Translations under genes and position numbers: made by a program
Assembly: GCF_022919115.1 (NCBI RefSeq)
Contig: NZ_CP095072.1
Location: 1,922,001-1,986,000, forward strand
Direction of reading: 5' to 3'
Source: Gracilibacillus caseinilyticus
GTDB lineage: Bacteria > Bacillota > Bacilli > Bacillales > Amphibacillaceae
DNA: 64,000 nt
Part shown: one piece after another, positions 37,648 through 47,369 of the stretch
Layout: each line of letters opens with the position of its first letter
Numbering within the stretch: the stretch's first letter is position 1
The notes under the pieces: model-generated
Told to the model about the DNA's origin: nothing
Databases searched by the model: none
What the model saw: the letters and a program-made list of their open reading frames with translations, nothing else

Positions 37648-38010
37648 ATGAATAAAACAGTGTTAGTAGTAGATGATCAAATTGGAATACGCCTTTTATT
37701 AGAAGAGGTTATACAGCAAGAGGGCTATCAGGTTGAGTTAGCATTAAACGGAAAAGAAGCATTAGACAAAGTTAAAGAAAGTAAGCCTGATTTAATGATG
37801 CTAGACTACAAACTGCCGATTATTGATGGATCAAAATTAGTGAAACAATTAGAGGAAGGCGGGATCATCATTCCAACGATTATCATGAGTGGTCTGCCGG
37901 AAAAAGCCAAAGCAGATGTGGAAAACCTCCAATCCGTCAAGGAAACGATTGGGAAGCCGTTTCAATTGAATGATATTCGTCAATTAGTTAATACAATGCT
38001 AAGTGAATAA
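37648..38010 (+). CDS. spo0F: Sporulation response regulator Spo0F
   Basis: Spo0F is a single-domain receiver that passes phosphate from the sporulation kinases to Spo0B in the phosphorelay. The 120-residue product has the acidic pocket VVDDQIGIRLLLEEV, the phosphoacceptor Asp in LMMLDYKLPIIDG, the switch Ser in IIMSG and the conserved Lys in GKPFQLNDI. The DDQxGIRxLL helix-1 sequence is characteristic of Spo0F. AAAGGAG precedes the ATG. Position between pyrG and fbaA matches B. subtilis. Confidence 0.92.
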   Translation: MNKTVLVVDDQIGIRLLLEEVIQQEGYQVELALNGKEALDKVKESKPDLMMLDYKLPIIDGSKLVKQLEEGGIIIPTIIMSGLPEKAKADVENLQSVKETIGKPFQLNDIRQLVNTMLSE

Positions 38011-38056
38011 ACTTCCATTTTTGTGTAATCTAAATAAATTAATAAAAAATTAACGA

Positions 38057-38070
38057 GGTAAGCGTTTACT
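38057..38070 (+). promoter_or_regulatory. cre-like operator upstream of fbaA
   Basis: GGTAAGCGTTTACT matches the CcpA consensus palindrome core GTAAGCGTTTAC and lies about 14 bases upstream of the putative fbaA -35. Confidence 0.55.
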
Positions 38071-38083
38071 ATGGATTGCGATG

Positions 38084-38112
38084 TTGCACCTTTTTGTCGG
38101 AATTGGTATTCT
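38084..38112 (+). promoter_or_regulatory. Putative sigma-A promoter of fbaA
   Basis: TTGCAC (38084-38089), a 17-base spacer, TATTCT (38107-38112). Confidence 0.5.
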
Positions 38113-38189
38113 ATTTATGGGTGCAATCTATCGATGTATGAACGATTGTTTTTAACAATTGTGATACATACCTTAAAGGAGGAGCAATT

Positions 38190-39044
38190 ATGCCATTAGT
38201 TTCAATGAAAGAAATGTTAGAGACTGCTAATAAGAATCGTTACGCGGTTGGGCAATTCAACCTTAACAACCTAGAATATGTACAAGCTATTCTTCAAGCA
38301 GCAGAAGAAGAAAAATCTCCAGTAATCTTGGGTGTATCTGAAGGTGCTGGGAAATACATGGGTGGTTTCAACGTTGTAGTAGCAATGGTTAAAGCTACAA
38401 TGGAAGCACAAGGCACAACAGTTCCTGTAGCTATCCACTTAGATCATGGTTCAAGCTTCGAATCTTGTGCGAAAGCAATCCATGCAGGTTTCACTTCTGT
38501 TATGATTGACGCTTCACACGACCCATTCGAAGAAAACATCGCTGTTACTTCTAAAGTAGTAGAACTAGCACATTTCCACGGAGTTTCTGTAGAAGCAGAG
38601 CTTGGTACAGTTGGTGGTAATGAAGATGGCGTACAAGGTGGAATCATGTATGCAGATGCAGATGAATGTAAAGAGCTAGTTCAACGTACTGGTATTGACT
38701 GTCTTGCACCTGCACTAGGTTCTGTACACGGTCCTTATCAAGGTGAACCAAACTTAGGATTCAAAGAAATGGAAGAAATCAACACAATTGCTGGTATTCC
38801 ATTAGTACTTCACGGTGGAACTGGTATCCCGGTAAAAGATATTCAAAAAGCCATTTCTTACGGAACTTCTAAAATCAATGTAAATACAGAAAACCAAATC
38901 CAACAAACTAAAGTGGTTCGTGAAGTGTTAGAAGCTAACCCAGAAATGATTGACCCACGTAAATATTTAGGACCTGGACGCGACGCAATCAAAGAAACAG
39001 TTATTTCTAAAATGCGCGAATTCGGTTCTTCTAATAAAGCATAA
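38190..39044 (+). CDS. fbaA: Class II fructose-bisphosphate aldolase
   Basis: FbaA reversibly splits fructose-1,6-bisphosphate in glycolysis and gluconeogenesis. The 284-residue zinc-dependent enzyme starts [20 protein letters not shown]. Metal-binding His residues sit in [12 protein letters not shown] and in [15 protein letters not shown], with [12 protein letters not shown] also conserved. AAAGGAGGAG precedes the ATG. The codon choice looks like that of a highly expressed gene. In B. subtilis a transaldolase gene (ywjH) follows; here it is absent. Confidence 0.96.
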   Translation: MPLVSMKEMLETANKNRYAVGQFNLNNLEYVQAILQAAEEEKSPVILGVSEGAGKYMGGFNVVVAMVKATMEAQGTTVPVAIHLDHGSSFESCAKAIHAGFTSVMIDASHDPFEENIAVTSKVVELAHFHGVSVEAELGTVGGNEDGVQGGIMYADADECKELVQRTGIDCLAPALGSVHGPYQGEPNLGFKEMEEINTIAGIPLVLHGGTGIPVKDIQKAISYGTSKINVNTENQIQQTKVVREVLEANPEMIDPRKYLGPGRDAIKETVISKMREFGSSNKA

Positions 39045-39053
39045 GTACAAATG

Positions 39054-39083
39054 TAAAGCCACTCTTTCGGAGTGGCTTTTTGT
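39054..39083 (+). terminator. Terminator of fbaA
   Basis: AAAGCCACTC / GAGTGGCTTT with a short loop and a T-run. Confidence 0.92.
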
Positions 39084-39338
39084 ATGGATGCTTATGGACA
39101 AAAAACTCGAGAGAATGAAAAAGTCTGTCCATAAGAATCAATCCGATTAGCCGAAGAATGATAAGACCGTCCGACTCTATCAAAATCGAAATACTAACCG
39201 TAATGCGATAACCCCCTCATCCGCAAACCTGCTAACAGTTCCTCCACCAATACAGCTAATTCTGCTGTAAACGAATGCACCAAGCCCCCTATTACTATCT
39301 CATACTTTTTTTCACTAAATAGTCATGGAATCAACTGT

Positions 39339-39366
39339 TTGAAAACCTCTGCAAATAAGATATAAT
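39339..39366 (+). promoter_or_regulatory. Putative sigma-A promoter of murA
   Basis: TTGAAA (39339-39344), a 16-base spacer, TATAAT (39361-39366). The rest of the 39084-39481 gap holds no gene I can support. Confidence 0.6.
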
Positions 39367-39481
39367 AAGATTAATGTGTTTTTTATTACATAAATTTGGC
39401 AAGTGTTGCACAAGCTATAATTATACATGTTAAGTGGGTAAAATGACGACAGGAATCCTTGAAAGTGAGGGAATAGATACC

Positions 39482-40768
39482 ATGCAAAAGTTGCTAATAG
39501 AGGGCGGCCATTTGTTAAATGGAAAAGTTCGGATCAGCGGGGCGAAGAATAGTGCGGTGGCGTTGTTACCAGCATCGATTTTGGCAGATTCGAAAGTAAT
39601 TATTGAAGGTTTACCAGATATTTCAGATGTAGAAACATTAAGTTGTTTATTAGAAGAAATCGGAGGAACCGTTGGACGAAAAGGACAAACTGTTCATATT
39701 GATCCGGCTGAGATGACGGCCATGCCATTACCGAATGGACGGGTGAAGAAATTAAGAGCTTCTTATTATTTCATGGGTGCGATGCTAGGCAGATTTAAAG
39801 AAGCAGTTATTGGTTTACCTGGAGGCTGTTACCTGGGCCCAAGACCGATTGATCAGCATATTAAAGGTTTCGAAGCACTTGGTGCCACAGTGACCAATGA
39901 ACAAGGTGCTATTTATTTGCGTGCCAAAGAATTGACTGGTGCCCGCATTTATCTTGACGTGGTCAGCGTTGGTGCGACCATTAATATTATGCTGGCAGCT
40001 GTGAAGGCAAAAGGTAGAACGGTTATCGAAAATGCAGCTAGAGAGCCGGAAATTATTGATGTAGCAACATTATTGACAAGCATGGGTGCAAGAATTAAAG
40101 GTGCGGGTACTGATGTGATCAGAATCGACGGCGTCGAGCAATTAACTGGTTGCATGCACACCATTATTCCTGACCGGATTGAAGCAGGTACCTATACGAT
40201 CATGGCGGCAGCACAAGGCGAGAAAGTGATGATTGATAACGTGATCCCGCAGCACCTTGAACCATTGCTGGCAAAATTGCGTGAGATGGGCGTTAAGATT
40301 GAAGAAGGAGAAGAACAACTTTTAATTCATCGAAGTGATAAGCTTAAGTGTGTGGACATTAAGACGTTAGTTCATCCCGGCTTTCCAACGGATTTACAGC
40401 AGCCATTTACCTCACTAATGACAAAAGCAGAAGGTACGGGCGTTGTCACTGATACGATTTACCAGGCTAGATTTAAGCATATTGATGAATTGCGAAGGAT
40501 GAATGCGCAAATTAAAGTAGAAGGCAGTTCCGCGATCATTCAAGGACCAACACCGCTAGAAGGCGCCAAAGTAAAAGCGAGTGACTTGCGCGCGGGTGCG
40601 TCATTGATTGTAGCTGGCCTGATGGCGAACGGCATAACAGAAATTACCGGTTTAGATCACATAGACCGCGGTTACGCCAACATCACCGAGAAATTAGAAA
40701 ATCTCGGAGCCAAAGTATGGCGTGAGGAAATGACAGAAAAAGAAGTTCAGCAATTCCAAAATTCATAA
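39482..40768 (+). CDS. murA: UDP-N-acetylglucosamine 1-carboxyvinyltransferase (MurA2/MurZ type)
   Basis: MurA transfers enolpyruvate from PEP to UDP-GlcNAc, the first committed step of peptidoglycan synthesis and the fosfomycin target. The 428-residue EPSP-synthase-fold protein has the catalytic Cys loop [15 protein letters not shown] near residue 117 and the C-terminal [14 protein letters not shown] segment. ATG 39482 was chosen over an ATG at 39434 because homologues start MQKLLIEGG and GTGAGGGA lies upstream. Placement before rho corresponds to murZ (murAB) of B. subtilis, not the murAA copy of the atp region. Confidence 0.95.
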   Translation: MQKLLIEGGHLLNGKVRISGAKNSAVALLPASILADSKVIIEGLPDISDVETLSCLLEEIGGTVGRKGQTVHIDPAEMTAMPLPNGRVKKLRASYYFMGAMLGRFKEAVIGLPGGCYLGPRPIDQHIKGFEALGATVTNEQGAIYLRAKELTGARIYLDVVSVGATINIMLAAVKAKGRTVIENAAREPEIIDVATLLTSMGARIKGAGTDVIRIDGVEQLTGCMHTIIPDRIEAGTYTIMAAAQGEKVMIDNVIPQHLEPLLAKLREMGVKIEEGEEQLLIHRSDKLKCVDIKTLVHPGFPTDLQQPFTSLMTKAEGTGVVTDTIYQARFKHIDELRRMNAQIKVEGSSAIIQGPTPLEGAKVKASDLRAGASLIVAGLMANGITEITGLDHIDRGYANITEKLENLGAKVWREEMTEKEVQQFQNS

Positions 40769-40774
40769 ATAAAA

Positions 40775-40838
40775 GAGCTGGCACAAAACAATGCCAGCAG
40801 TCAAAAGCCGAACATATTCACCTAATGTTCGGCTTTTC
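40775..40838 (+). terminator. Tandem hairpins after murA
   Basis: GCTGGCA / TGCCAGC (40779-40798 region) is followed by AAAAGCCGAACAT / ATGTTCGGCTTTT with T-rich sequence (40803-40838). The second is the main terminator and uses the recurrent GCCGAAC stem. Confidence 0.85.
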
Positions 40839-41004
40839 TCTTGTGCTGTAAAGGAAATGCTGCAAAATAACTTATTAGCCATCGTGCATCCATCCATACG
40901 TAAAAAAATAGTAACATTGAGGAATTTTTTCCCCATACATGTACCCAAAAATCGATTTTTTTCATTACAAGAACATAAAAAATATGATTTTCTGCAAAAA
41001 TTAG

Positions 41005-41336
41005 TTGAATATCTTGTCCTAACCATGTACTATATAAAAGGAATACAAGATCTCGATTTATCCGTATAATGGAGTTCTTCCAAGTATCAAATAAAAAGTG
41101 AAAATATAACTTGCTTCCATCTCATACTCTTCTTGGGATTTTAAGTGATCTCAGTGCTCCAATTGAGTTTCCTAAACTGATTACATTTTTTAAAAACAAA
41201 TGAAACAATTTTATTAATCATTGAATATTAGTCAATTCATAGAATTGATGCTATTCCCCGTGTTTATCAAGTTGTGAACGGTTAATCTCGAATTACAGAA
41301 AGATGGAACAACATAAAAAATAGGTGTGGTGATTTT
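41005..41336 (+). promoter_or_regulatory. rho promoter and long untranslated leader
   Basis: TTGAAT (41005-41010), a 17-base spacer, TACTAT (41028-41033), leaving a leader of about 295 bases before the rho GTG. No terminator hairpin with a U-tract is visible in it. B. subtilis rho is reported to be autoregulated by Rho-dependent attenuation in a leader of similar length. The gap 40839-41004 holds nothing I recognise. Confidence 0.6.
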
Positions 41337-42629
41337 GTGAGTGAAGTAACAATTTCTGAATTAGAATCAATGACATTAAAAGAGCTTTATGCGCAAGCCA
41401 AAGAATATAAAGTATCTTATTATGCTAAATTAACAAAGCGTGAATTAATCTTTTCTATATTAAAAGCGCAAGCAGAGAAAAGCGGCTACTTGTTTATGGA
41501 TGGTATTTTAGAAATCATCCCGACGGAAGGGTTTGGTTTCCTTCGTCCGATTAACTATTCGCCAAGTGCGGAAGATATTTATATCTCTGCATCACAAATT
41601 CGCCGTTTTGATTTACGTAACGGTGATAAAGTCTCCGGTAAAGTACGTCCTCCAAAAGAAAATGAGCGTTATTATGGACTCTTGCACGTTGATGCGGTAA
41701 ATGGTGAAGATCCCGAAGCGGCAAAAGAACGTGTACACTTTCCAGCCTTAACCCCATTATATCCAGATCGTTTAATGAACCTCGAAACAGACACGAAGTT
41801 GATTTCGACTCGAATCATGGATTTATTAACCCCTGTTGGTTATGGACAGCGTGGACTGATCGTGGCACCGCCAAAAGCAGGGAAAACAATGCTGTTAAAA
41901 CAAATTGCCAACAGTATTACCAGAAACCATCCAAACACGAAGCTGATTATCCTGCTAGTGGACGAGCGTCCCGAGGAAGTAACGGACATTGAGCGTTCTG
42001 TTGACGAGAATGTCGATGTAGTTAGCTCGACGTTTGATGAAGTGCCGGAAAATCACATTAAAGTTGCGGAATTAGTATTAGAACGTGCGATGCGTTTAGT
42101 AGAACACAAAAAAGACGTCGTTGTCTTAATGGATAGTATTACACGTCTTGCGCGAGCGTATAACCTGGTAATTCCACCAAGCGGAAGAACGTTATCCGGT
42201 GGTATTGACCCTGCAGCTTTCCACCGTCCGAAACGATTCTTCGGTGCTGCTCGTAATATTGAAGATGGCGGAAGCTTTACTATTTTAGCGACAGCGCTTG
42301 TAGAGACAGGCTCGCGTATGGACGATGTGATTTACGAAGAATTTAAAGGGACCGGAAATATGGAGCTGCACCTTGACCGTAATCTTGCACAGCGTCGGAT
42401 CTTCCCTGCGATCGATATTCTTCGTTCCAGCACACGTAAAGAAGAATTACTCGTGTCCAAGCAGCATTTAGAAAAAATGTGGGCAATTCGCAAAAGCATG
42501 CAGGATTCACCGGATTTCTTAGAGCGATTCTTGCGTAAATTACGTTCAACGAAAAACAATGAAGAATTTCTTTCCGTATTAGAAGAAGAAATGAAGCGAA
42601 AAGGGACCAAGAAACCGACAAATAATTAA
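41337..42629 (+). CDS. rho: Transcription termination factor Rho
   Basis: Rho is a hexameric RNA-dependent ATPase/translocase. The 430-residue protein has the Rho_N helical domain ([19 protein letters not shown]), a cold-shock RNA-binding domain with [20 protein letters not shown] (near 64-84), Walker [10 protein letters not shown] near residue 177 and Walker [17 protein letters not shown] near 262. The Q-loop/R-loop [20 protein letters not shown] follows. GTG start with GGTGTGGTG upstream. Confidence 0.97.
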   Translation: MSEVTISELESMTLKELYAQAKEYKVSYYAKLTKRELIFSILKAQAEKSGYLFMDGILEIIPTEGFGFLRPINYSPSAEDIYISASQIRRFDLRNGDKVSGKVRPPKENERYYGLLHVDAVNGEDPEAAKERVHFPALTPLYPDRLMNLETDTKLISTRIMDLLTPVGYGQRGLIVAPPKAGKTMLLKQIANSITRNHPNTKLIILLVDERPEEVTDIERSVDENVDVVSSTFDEVPENHIKVAELVLERAMRLVEHKKDVVVLMDSITRLARAYNLVIPPSGRTLSGGIDPAAFHRPKRFFGAARNIEDGGSFTILATALVETGSRMDDVIYEEFKGTGNMELHLDRNLAQRRIFPAIDILRSSTRKEELLVSKQHLEKMWAIRKSMQDSPDFLERFLRKLRSTKNNEEFLSVLEEEMKRKGTKKPTNN

Positions 42630-42676
42630 GGAAAGATGACAATTGATACCAGCTATTGATTTTTATTAAAATAAGC

Positions 42677-42705
42677 TTGCAATCAATAGGTGAGATTGTT
42701 ATAAT
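42677..42705 (+). promoter_or_regulatory. Sigma-A promoter of the L31 gene
   Basis: TTGCAA (42677-42682), a 17-base spacer, TATAAT (42700-42705), 80 bases before the start codon. Confidence 0.75.
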
Positions 42706-42785
42706 CTTTCTGTATGACAAAAGTGCGTGCATCGCATAATCTCACTCTGTTTCTTAAGGATTCAGGGCAAAAGGAGTGGACAGAC

Positions 42786-43031
42786 ATGAAAAAAGATATT
42801 CATCCAGAATACCAAAAAGTAGTTTTTCTTGATACAAGTTCTGACTACAAATTTCTAGGCGGATCTACAACATCATCTGATGAAACAATCGAATGGGAAG
42901 ATGGCAACACATACCCATTAATCCGTGTAGAGATCAGCTCAGCTTCTCACCCGTTCTATACTGGTAAGCAAAAAGCTGACAAAGTCGGTGGTCGTGTTGA
43001 CCGATTCAAGAAAAAATACAACCTTAGCTAA
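42786..43031 (+). CDS. rpmE2: Ribosomal protein L31 type B (zinc-independent)
   Basis: The 81-residue protein starts [20 protein letters not shown] and ends [14 protein letters not shown]. It has no cysteines, so it lacks the CxxC zinc sites of type A L31, and it contains the extra central segment ([19 protein letters not shown]) of the type B form. In B. subtilis the gene after rho is the zinc-containing type A rpmE and the type B copy (ytiA) is elsewhere under Zur control. AAAGGAG precedes the ATG. Confidence 0.95.
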   Translation: MKKDIHPEYQKVVFLDTSSDYKFLGGSTTSSDETIEWEDGNTYPLIRVEISSASHPFYTGKQKADKVGGRVDRFKKKYNLS

Positions 43032-43081
43032 TTGGTATTTTTTCATTGTACGGAGATATAATAGGATATTAATCCTTCGAA

Positions 43082-43116
43082 ACAGGCAAATGCATCAACT
43101 ATTTGCCTGTTTTTTA
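43082..43116 (+). terminator. Terminator of the L31 gene
   Basis: ACAGGCAAAT / ATTTGCCTGT with a 9-base loop and a T-run. Confidence 0.92.
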
Positions 43117-43214
43117 TTTCCGAAATTGATTAGGAAACAGATTGATTTTGACTATTAATATATAGATAATGACGACTCCGATGTTGCCAAAAACGTGGCA
43201 TATGCGGAGAAGTT

Positions 43215-43780
43215 CTTGATACGAACAAGTACAAGTAAGATTCTTAGATGATTCTTATCATATGGATTATGTAAAGTGGAACTGTCTGACATAGTGGTAA
43301 TTTTGATAGATTTTAACTGCTTAGCAAAGCTCCTGAAATAGGCTCCGCGTCCTGTGGGCAAGGCTTCAGCTAAGCTACTACTTGAACAAGCATCTGTGCT
43401 GCCTTGTGCCGAGGAAGCCCGCTTCAAAGCGATACTTGTAGACACAGGTACAGACAAAGTGGATCTTCAGTTCGCGCTGACGCATGAGGAGTCTCCACAT
43501 ATTTCCTGCGCTTTAGGGAAGTGCTACTGCGTTTGTAACAGCTAAAAGTAAGGATTTTAAACATTGTTACAGTGAATGATGAAATCGGTGAATGCTACCT
43601 CTTGCGTCCGTTGTAGAACCAATATTAGAGCGTAGGCCAACCACTCCGTGCCCCGCAGGACGCGGAGTGGTTGGACGGAGCGGTGTCCTTACACATACTC
43701 TATATCAAAATTACCACATAGCTTAAAGCAGCTAGTTTACATAATCCATATTATAGGTAGTTGTATATTATTTATGTCAG
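43215..43780. repeat. Composite inverted-repeat element, copy D
   Basis: A forward half (about 43315-43545) carries ATAGGCTCCGCGTCCTGTGG, AAGGCTTCAGCTAAGCTACT, CCTTGTGCCGAGGAAGCCCG and AAAGTGGATCTTCAGTTCGC. It is followed by a perfect 12-bp palindrome, CCAACCACTCCG / CGGAGTGGTTGG (43637-43648 and 43663-43674), and the tail ATAATCCATATTATAGGTAG. The left flank GTCTGACATAGTGGTAATTT mirrors the tail of copy A. The remaining 43781-44088 shows no other feature. Confidence 0.85.
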
Positions 43781-44088
43781 TTAGGACCGGTTGGGCTTTT
43801 CCCTAACATGTACATGAAACAGGGGCGGTTCTCCTGTTGCGTTTATCCAGACGATTTGACATAAATACAAAAGGAGAAACGTCTTTATATTTTACTCATA
43901 GAACAAAATTGCTGGAATAGGCAATTAACGATCCACATTATAAAACATGAGGGATGAATAGAATTAATTTGTGAGGACATGTTCTTCGGAAAATCAGAAG
44001 ACATTTAACAGAAAAGCAGAAATAAAGTATGAAGAATTTATCTGTTAGACGGATAAAAAAGGAAAGTGAAGGTTAAGGAGAGAATATT

Positions 44089-44661
44089 GTGGCACAATTA
44101 TATTTTAAATATGGAGCAATGAATAGTGGGAAATCAATTGAAATATTAAAGGTAGCCCATAACTACGAAGAACAGGATAAGCCAGTTTTAATCTTCACTT
44201 CGGGAATTGATAACAGAAATGAGATTGGTTACGTTTCAAGCAGGATTGGCCTTAAAAGAAAAGCACTTCCAATATATGAAGAAACAAATATATACGACGT
44301 TGTTAAATTTTATAAGCAAAGCCCATATTGCGTACTTGTGGACGAGGCACAATTCTTAAACAAAGAACATGTTTTACAGTTAACAAAGATCGTTGATGAT
44401 CTTGATATTCCTGTTATGGGTTTTGGGCTTAAAAATGACTTCCAAAACGAATTGTTTGAAGGAAGTAAATATTTTTTGCTGTATGCCGATAAAATTGAAG
44501 AAATGAAAACGATATGTTGGTTTTGTGCAAGAAAAGCTATCATGAATTTGCGTGTAGATGAAAGAGGCAAGCCGGTCTATAAGGGTGAACAAATTCATAT
44601 TGGAGGAAACGATTCCTACTATCCGGTATGTCGTAAATGCCACGTCAATCCACCACTTTGA
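44089..44661 (+). CDS. tdk: Thymidine kinase
   Basis: Tdk phosphorylates thymidine in the pyrimidine salvage pathway. The 190-residue type II enzyme has the P-loop [13 protein letters not shown] at residues 8-20 and the lid-adjacent VDEAQFL. Its structural zinc is bound by CWFC (near 143-146) and CRKC (near 181-184). The N-terminus [16 protein letters not shown] resembles the lactic-acid-bacterial/clostridial type more than the usual Bacillus form (which starts near WLELICGSMFSGKS). This suggests replacement at the conserved locus. GTG start, AAGGAGAG upstream. Confidence 0.93.
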   Translation: MAQLYFKYGAMNSGKSIEILKVAHNYEEQDKPVLIFTSGIDNRNEIGYVSSRIGLKRKALPIYEETNIYDVVKFYKQSPYCVLVDEAQFLNKEHVLQLTKIVDDLDIPVMGFGLKNDFQNELFEGSKYFLLYADKIEEMKTICWFCARKAIMNLRVDERGKPVYKGEQIHIGGNDSYYPVCRKCHVNPPL

Positions 44662-44699
44662 TAAACATTTTTTGTTTGATTAAAAAGAACATAAGTAAA

Positions 44700-44736
44700 A
44701 ATAAATCCCACCTGCATCAGTAGGTGGGATTTATTG
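44700..44736 (+). terminator. Terminator of tdk
   Basis: AATAAATCCCACCT / AGGTGGGATTTATT with an 8-base loop. Confidence 0.88.
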
Positions 44737-44821
44737 ATGTTGATTTATACAAGAGGTATTTCTGCTAATTGTGCTGACTTTCCACTCCGCAAACGGTGGC
44801 TATTGCTTTAGCATCAGGTTG

Positions 44822-45025
44822 TTAGCACGGATCAAATAGAAACTTAACAACCGAAACACTAAAATTTCCATAGGTATTCATTTCTCCTACAACATCAGAA
44901 AGCGTTAACTTATCCAACTTTATACTTGCTGAATTCTTAATATCCTCACGTGTTGATTGATTAGATTCAATACGCAAACTATTATTCAAGTGTAATGACT
45001 GATTATTAAATGTGCTAATGTACAA
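44822..45025 (-). CDS. Hypothetical 67-residue protein
   Basis: TTG start at 45025 with AAAGGAG nine bases upstream. The product (MYISTFNNQSLHLNNSLRIE start, FLFDPC end) is polar with many Asn and Ser residues, has no signal peptide and no membrane segment, and ends in a Cys. I do not recognise a family. It sits with the next orphan ORF between tdk and prfA, where B. subtilis has nothing comparable. Confidence 0.55.
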   Translation of the reverse strand: MYISTFNNQSLHLNNSLRIESNQSTREDIKNSASIKLDKLTLSDVVGEMNTYGNFSVSVVKFLFDPC

Positions 45026-45163
45026 GTTTAGTCACTCCTTTTTAGTGAGGTCGATATATAGAATAAGCAAAATGATAAAGTGAATCCTCATTGGAAAAAA
45101 CAACTAGTGGTATAATATCAAAGTACAAAGTAGTGATAGCTACTGTAAGTTGTATAACCATAG

Positions 45164-45781
45164 TCCCCGACAGTATATTCTATTACCTATATCGGCTCTT
45201 TTTCCTTTTTTAAAAGAATTTCCCTTATTATAGTTCCACTATCAGATCTAATTAAAACAGCATTAAAAAGTAATGAGGATTATTTTTCAAGCGGATGGAC
45301 GAGTGATAGAGAAAGTTTGTATCATCTTCAGACTCAAGAAAAATTAAACCTTATAGCTGAAAAGATGGCTCCTGTTTCAGTGAGAGATGAGTCATTACGT
45401 GTATATGAGGCTATTTATAATCGGGATAAGGGAAAAGCAGGTGAATATGTTCAAATTGCAAATCGGATGAAAAATTCCATTAAGAACATTCGGGAAGGTA
45501 ATCATGTTGTTCAAGTTGAGCAAAAACAGTATAATGATTTATTTTCTAATTTAAACTCATTGTCCCAGTTTCAAAACCAATATGAAGAGGTAATGACGGG
45601 ATATAAGGAAATCCAAAAAGATCAATTAGGTGGATCTTGGAATAAGAAGACCGAATCGCGTGTAGATAAAAATATTCAGTTACTGAGAGAAGATTGGAAT
45701 GATTTTGTTAGTAAATTTGAAGAACTGGATTCTTATAGACTTTCTTCCCATAAATACTCTAAGATCGATTTCAAAGTTTAA
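45164..45781 (+). pseudogene. Hypothetical helical protein, probably 5'-truncated
   Basis: A continuous open frame runs from 45164 to 45781, but the first conventional start codon is TTG at 45317, with only a poor ribosome-binding site (GAGAAAG). Upstream codons read as plausible protein (VPLSDLIKTALKSNEDYFSS). From 45317 the 154-residue product is charged and all-helical with likely coiled coil (EKLNLIAEKMAPVSVRDESL, then QFQNQYEEVMTGYKEIQKD). It may be a truncated gene or may use an unusual ATT start. The family is not recognised. Confidence 0.45.
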
Positions 45782-45805
45782 ATGTCAGATTTTAATTTGT
45801 TTAGA

Positions 45806-45843
45806 TTAGCCTGGTCGTAATTATATTGTGACTAGGCTATTTC
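45806..45843 (+). terminator. Terminator after the truncated helical ORF
   Basis: TAGCCTGGTC / GACTAGGCTA with one mismatch and an AT-rich loop runs into TTTCTATTTT. Confidence 0.7.
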
Positions 45844-46000
45844 TATTTTAAATACCTAAAAAAGACACGTATTATTGTACAATTGAAGATAATGAATATA
45901 ATATGTAGAGACACTAACAGATACAAAAGCAACAGCTTGATCCTGACTTAACCTTATCAGTATTATTTCAAGCTGAGTAGTTATTCTATCCTTACAACTC

Positions 46001-46240
46001 ACATTCGCTTGACCACGATGGTAACAGCCCGTAAGTTCCTGAAGTCGTAAACGGTCTGTAACACCCTGGTAAGTCTCGCTATCCTTCAATGGGGACAAAC
46101 CACCCCATTGAAGGAAGTCTCGCTTGACCACGGTGGTAACAGGCCGTAAGTTCCTGAAGTCGCAAACGGTCTGTAACACCCTGGTAAGTCTCGCTATCCT
46201 TCAATGGGGACAAACCACCCCATTGAAGTAAGTCTCGCTA
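46001..46240 (-). repeat. GTTTG-loop hairpin family, tandem dimer of 115 bp units
   Basis: Two nearly identical 115-bp units start at about 46006 and 46121. Each holds a perfect 11-bp hairpin (CTTCAATGGGG / CCCCATTGAAG; 46084-46113 and 46199-46228) whose loop reads TGGTTTGT on the minus strand. Each also holds the block CCGTAAGTTCCTGAAGTCG. On the minus strand GCGAGACTT and AGACCGTTTG match GCGAAACTT and GTCCGTTTA of the 26164 element. The array ends about 55 bases before prfA. The stretch 45844-46000 holds nothing else clear. Confidence 0.85.
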
Positions 46241-46296
46241 TATACTATACTGTAACTTAGTAAAGTTTTGTCTAATCGTAGAAAGAGGTGAAGGGC

Positions 46297-47367
46297 GTGT
46301 TAGATCGTTTAGAATCGTTGGAAGCACGTTATGATAAATTAAATGAATTATTGAGTGACCCGGAGGTTATTAATGATTCGAAGAAATTAAGAGAATATTC
46401 GAAAGAGCAAGCGGATTTACAAGACATTATTACGGCGTATCGTGAATATAAAGACGTGACCGAGCAATTGGGTGATGCGAAGCAAATGCTGGAAGATGAC
46501 TTGGATGAAGAAATGCGTGATATGGCAAAAATGGAGATTTCGGAGCTATCGGAGCAACAGGAAGGCTTGGAGGAGCGCCTGAAAATTTTATTATTGCCAA
46601 AAGACCCGAACGATGACAAGAACGTTATCATGGAAGTCCGTGGAGCAGCTGGTGGTGATGAGGCTGCGTTATTTGCCGGAGATTTATTCCGGATGTATAA
46701 CCGCTATGCGGAGGCACAGGGCTGGAAGATTGATATTATGGATTCCAACACAACTGGTGTCGGTGGCTTTAAAGAGGTTGTCTTTATGATCAATGGTGCT
46801 GGTGCCTATTCCAAATTGAAATATGAAAATGGGGCGCACCGTGTGCAGCGTGTTCCAGAAACAGAGTCTGGCGGACGTATCCATACTTCTACAGCAACCG
46901 TCGTTGTTATGCCGGAAGCAGAGGAAGTAGAAGTCGATGTTCATGAAAAAGACATCCGCGTTGATACATTCGCATCCAGTGGACCTGGTGGGCAATCCGT
47001 AAACACGACCATGTCTGCGGTACGTTTAACACATGAGCCAACTGGCATTGTTGTATCGATTCAGGATGAAAAATCACAAATTAAAAACAAAGAAAAAGCA
47101 ATGAAGGTATTACGTGCCCGTATTTATGATAAATTTCAGCAGGAAGCGCAGGCAGAATACGATCAGACACGTAAGTCAGCGGTCGGCTCAGGGGATCGTT
47201 CAGAACGTATCAGAACGTATAACTTCCCGCAAAACCGGGTAACTGACCACCGTATTGGTCTTACGATTCAGAAGCTTGATCAAATCCTTGAAGGTAAAAT
47301 GAACGAAATCGTGGAAGCATTAATCATCGAAGAACAAGCGAAAAAGATGGAAGAAATCGGTGAATAA
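46297..47367 (+). CDS. prfA: Peptide chain release factor 1
   Basis: RF1 decodes UAG/UAA and triggers peptidyl-tRNA hydrolysis. The 356-residue protein matches B. subtilis PrfA in length. Features are the N-terminal coiled-coil domain, the anticodon-like PET region ([15 protein letters not shown]) and the catalytic [15 protein letters not shown] loop near residue 230. The GTG at 46297 ([15 protein letters not shown]) follows AGAGGTGA; a GTG at 46288 overlaps that ribosome-binding site. It overlaps or abuts prmC, its modifying enzyme. Confidence 0.96.
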   Translation: MLDRLESLEARYDKLNELLSDPEVINDSKKLREYSKEQADLQDIITAYREYKDVTEQLGDAKQMLEDDLDEEMRDMAKMEISELSEQQEGLEERLKILLLPKDPNDDKNVIMEVRGAAGGDEAALFAGDLFRMYNRYAEAQGWKIDIMDSNTTGVGGFKEVVFMINGAGAYSKLKYENGAHRVQRVPETESGGRIHTSTATVVVMPEAEEVEVDVHEKDIRVDTFASSGPGGQSVNTTMSAVRLTHEPTGIVVSIQDEKSQIKNKEKAMKVLRARIYDKFQQEAQAEYDQTRKSAVGSGDRSERIRTYNFPQNRVTDHRIGLTIQKLDQILEGKMNEIVEALIIEEQAKKMEEIGE

Positions 47368-47369
47368 CC

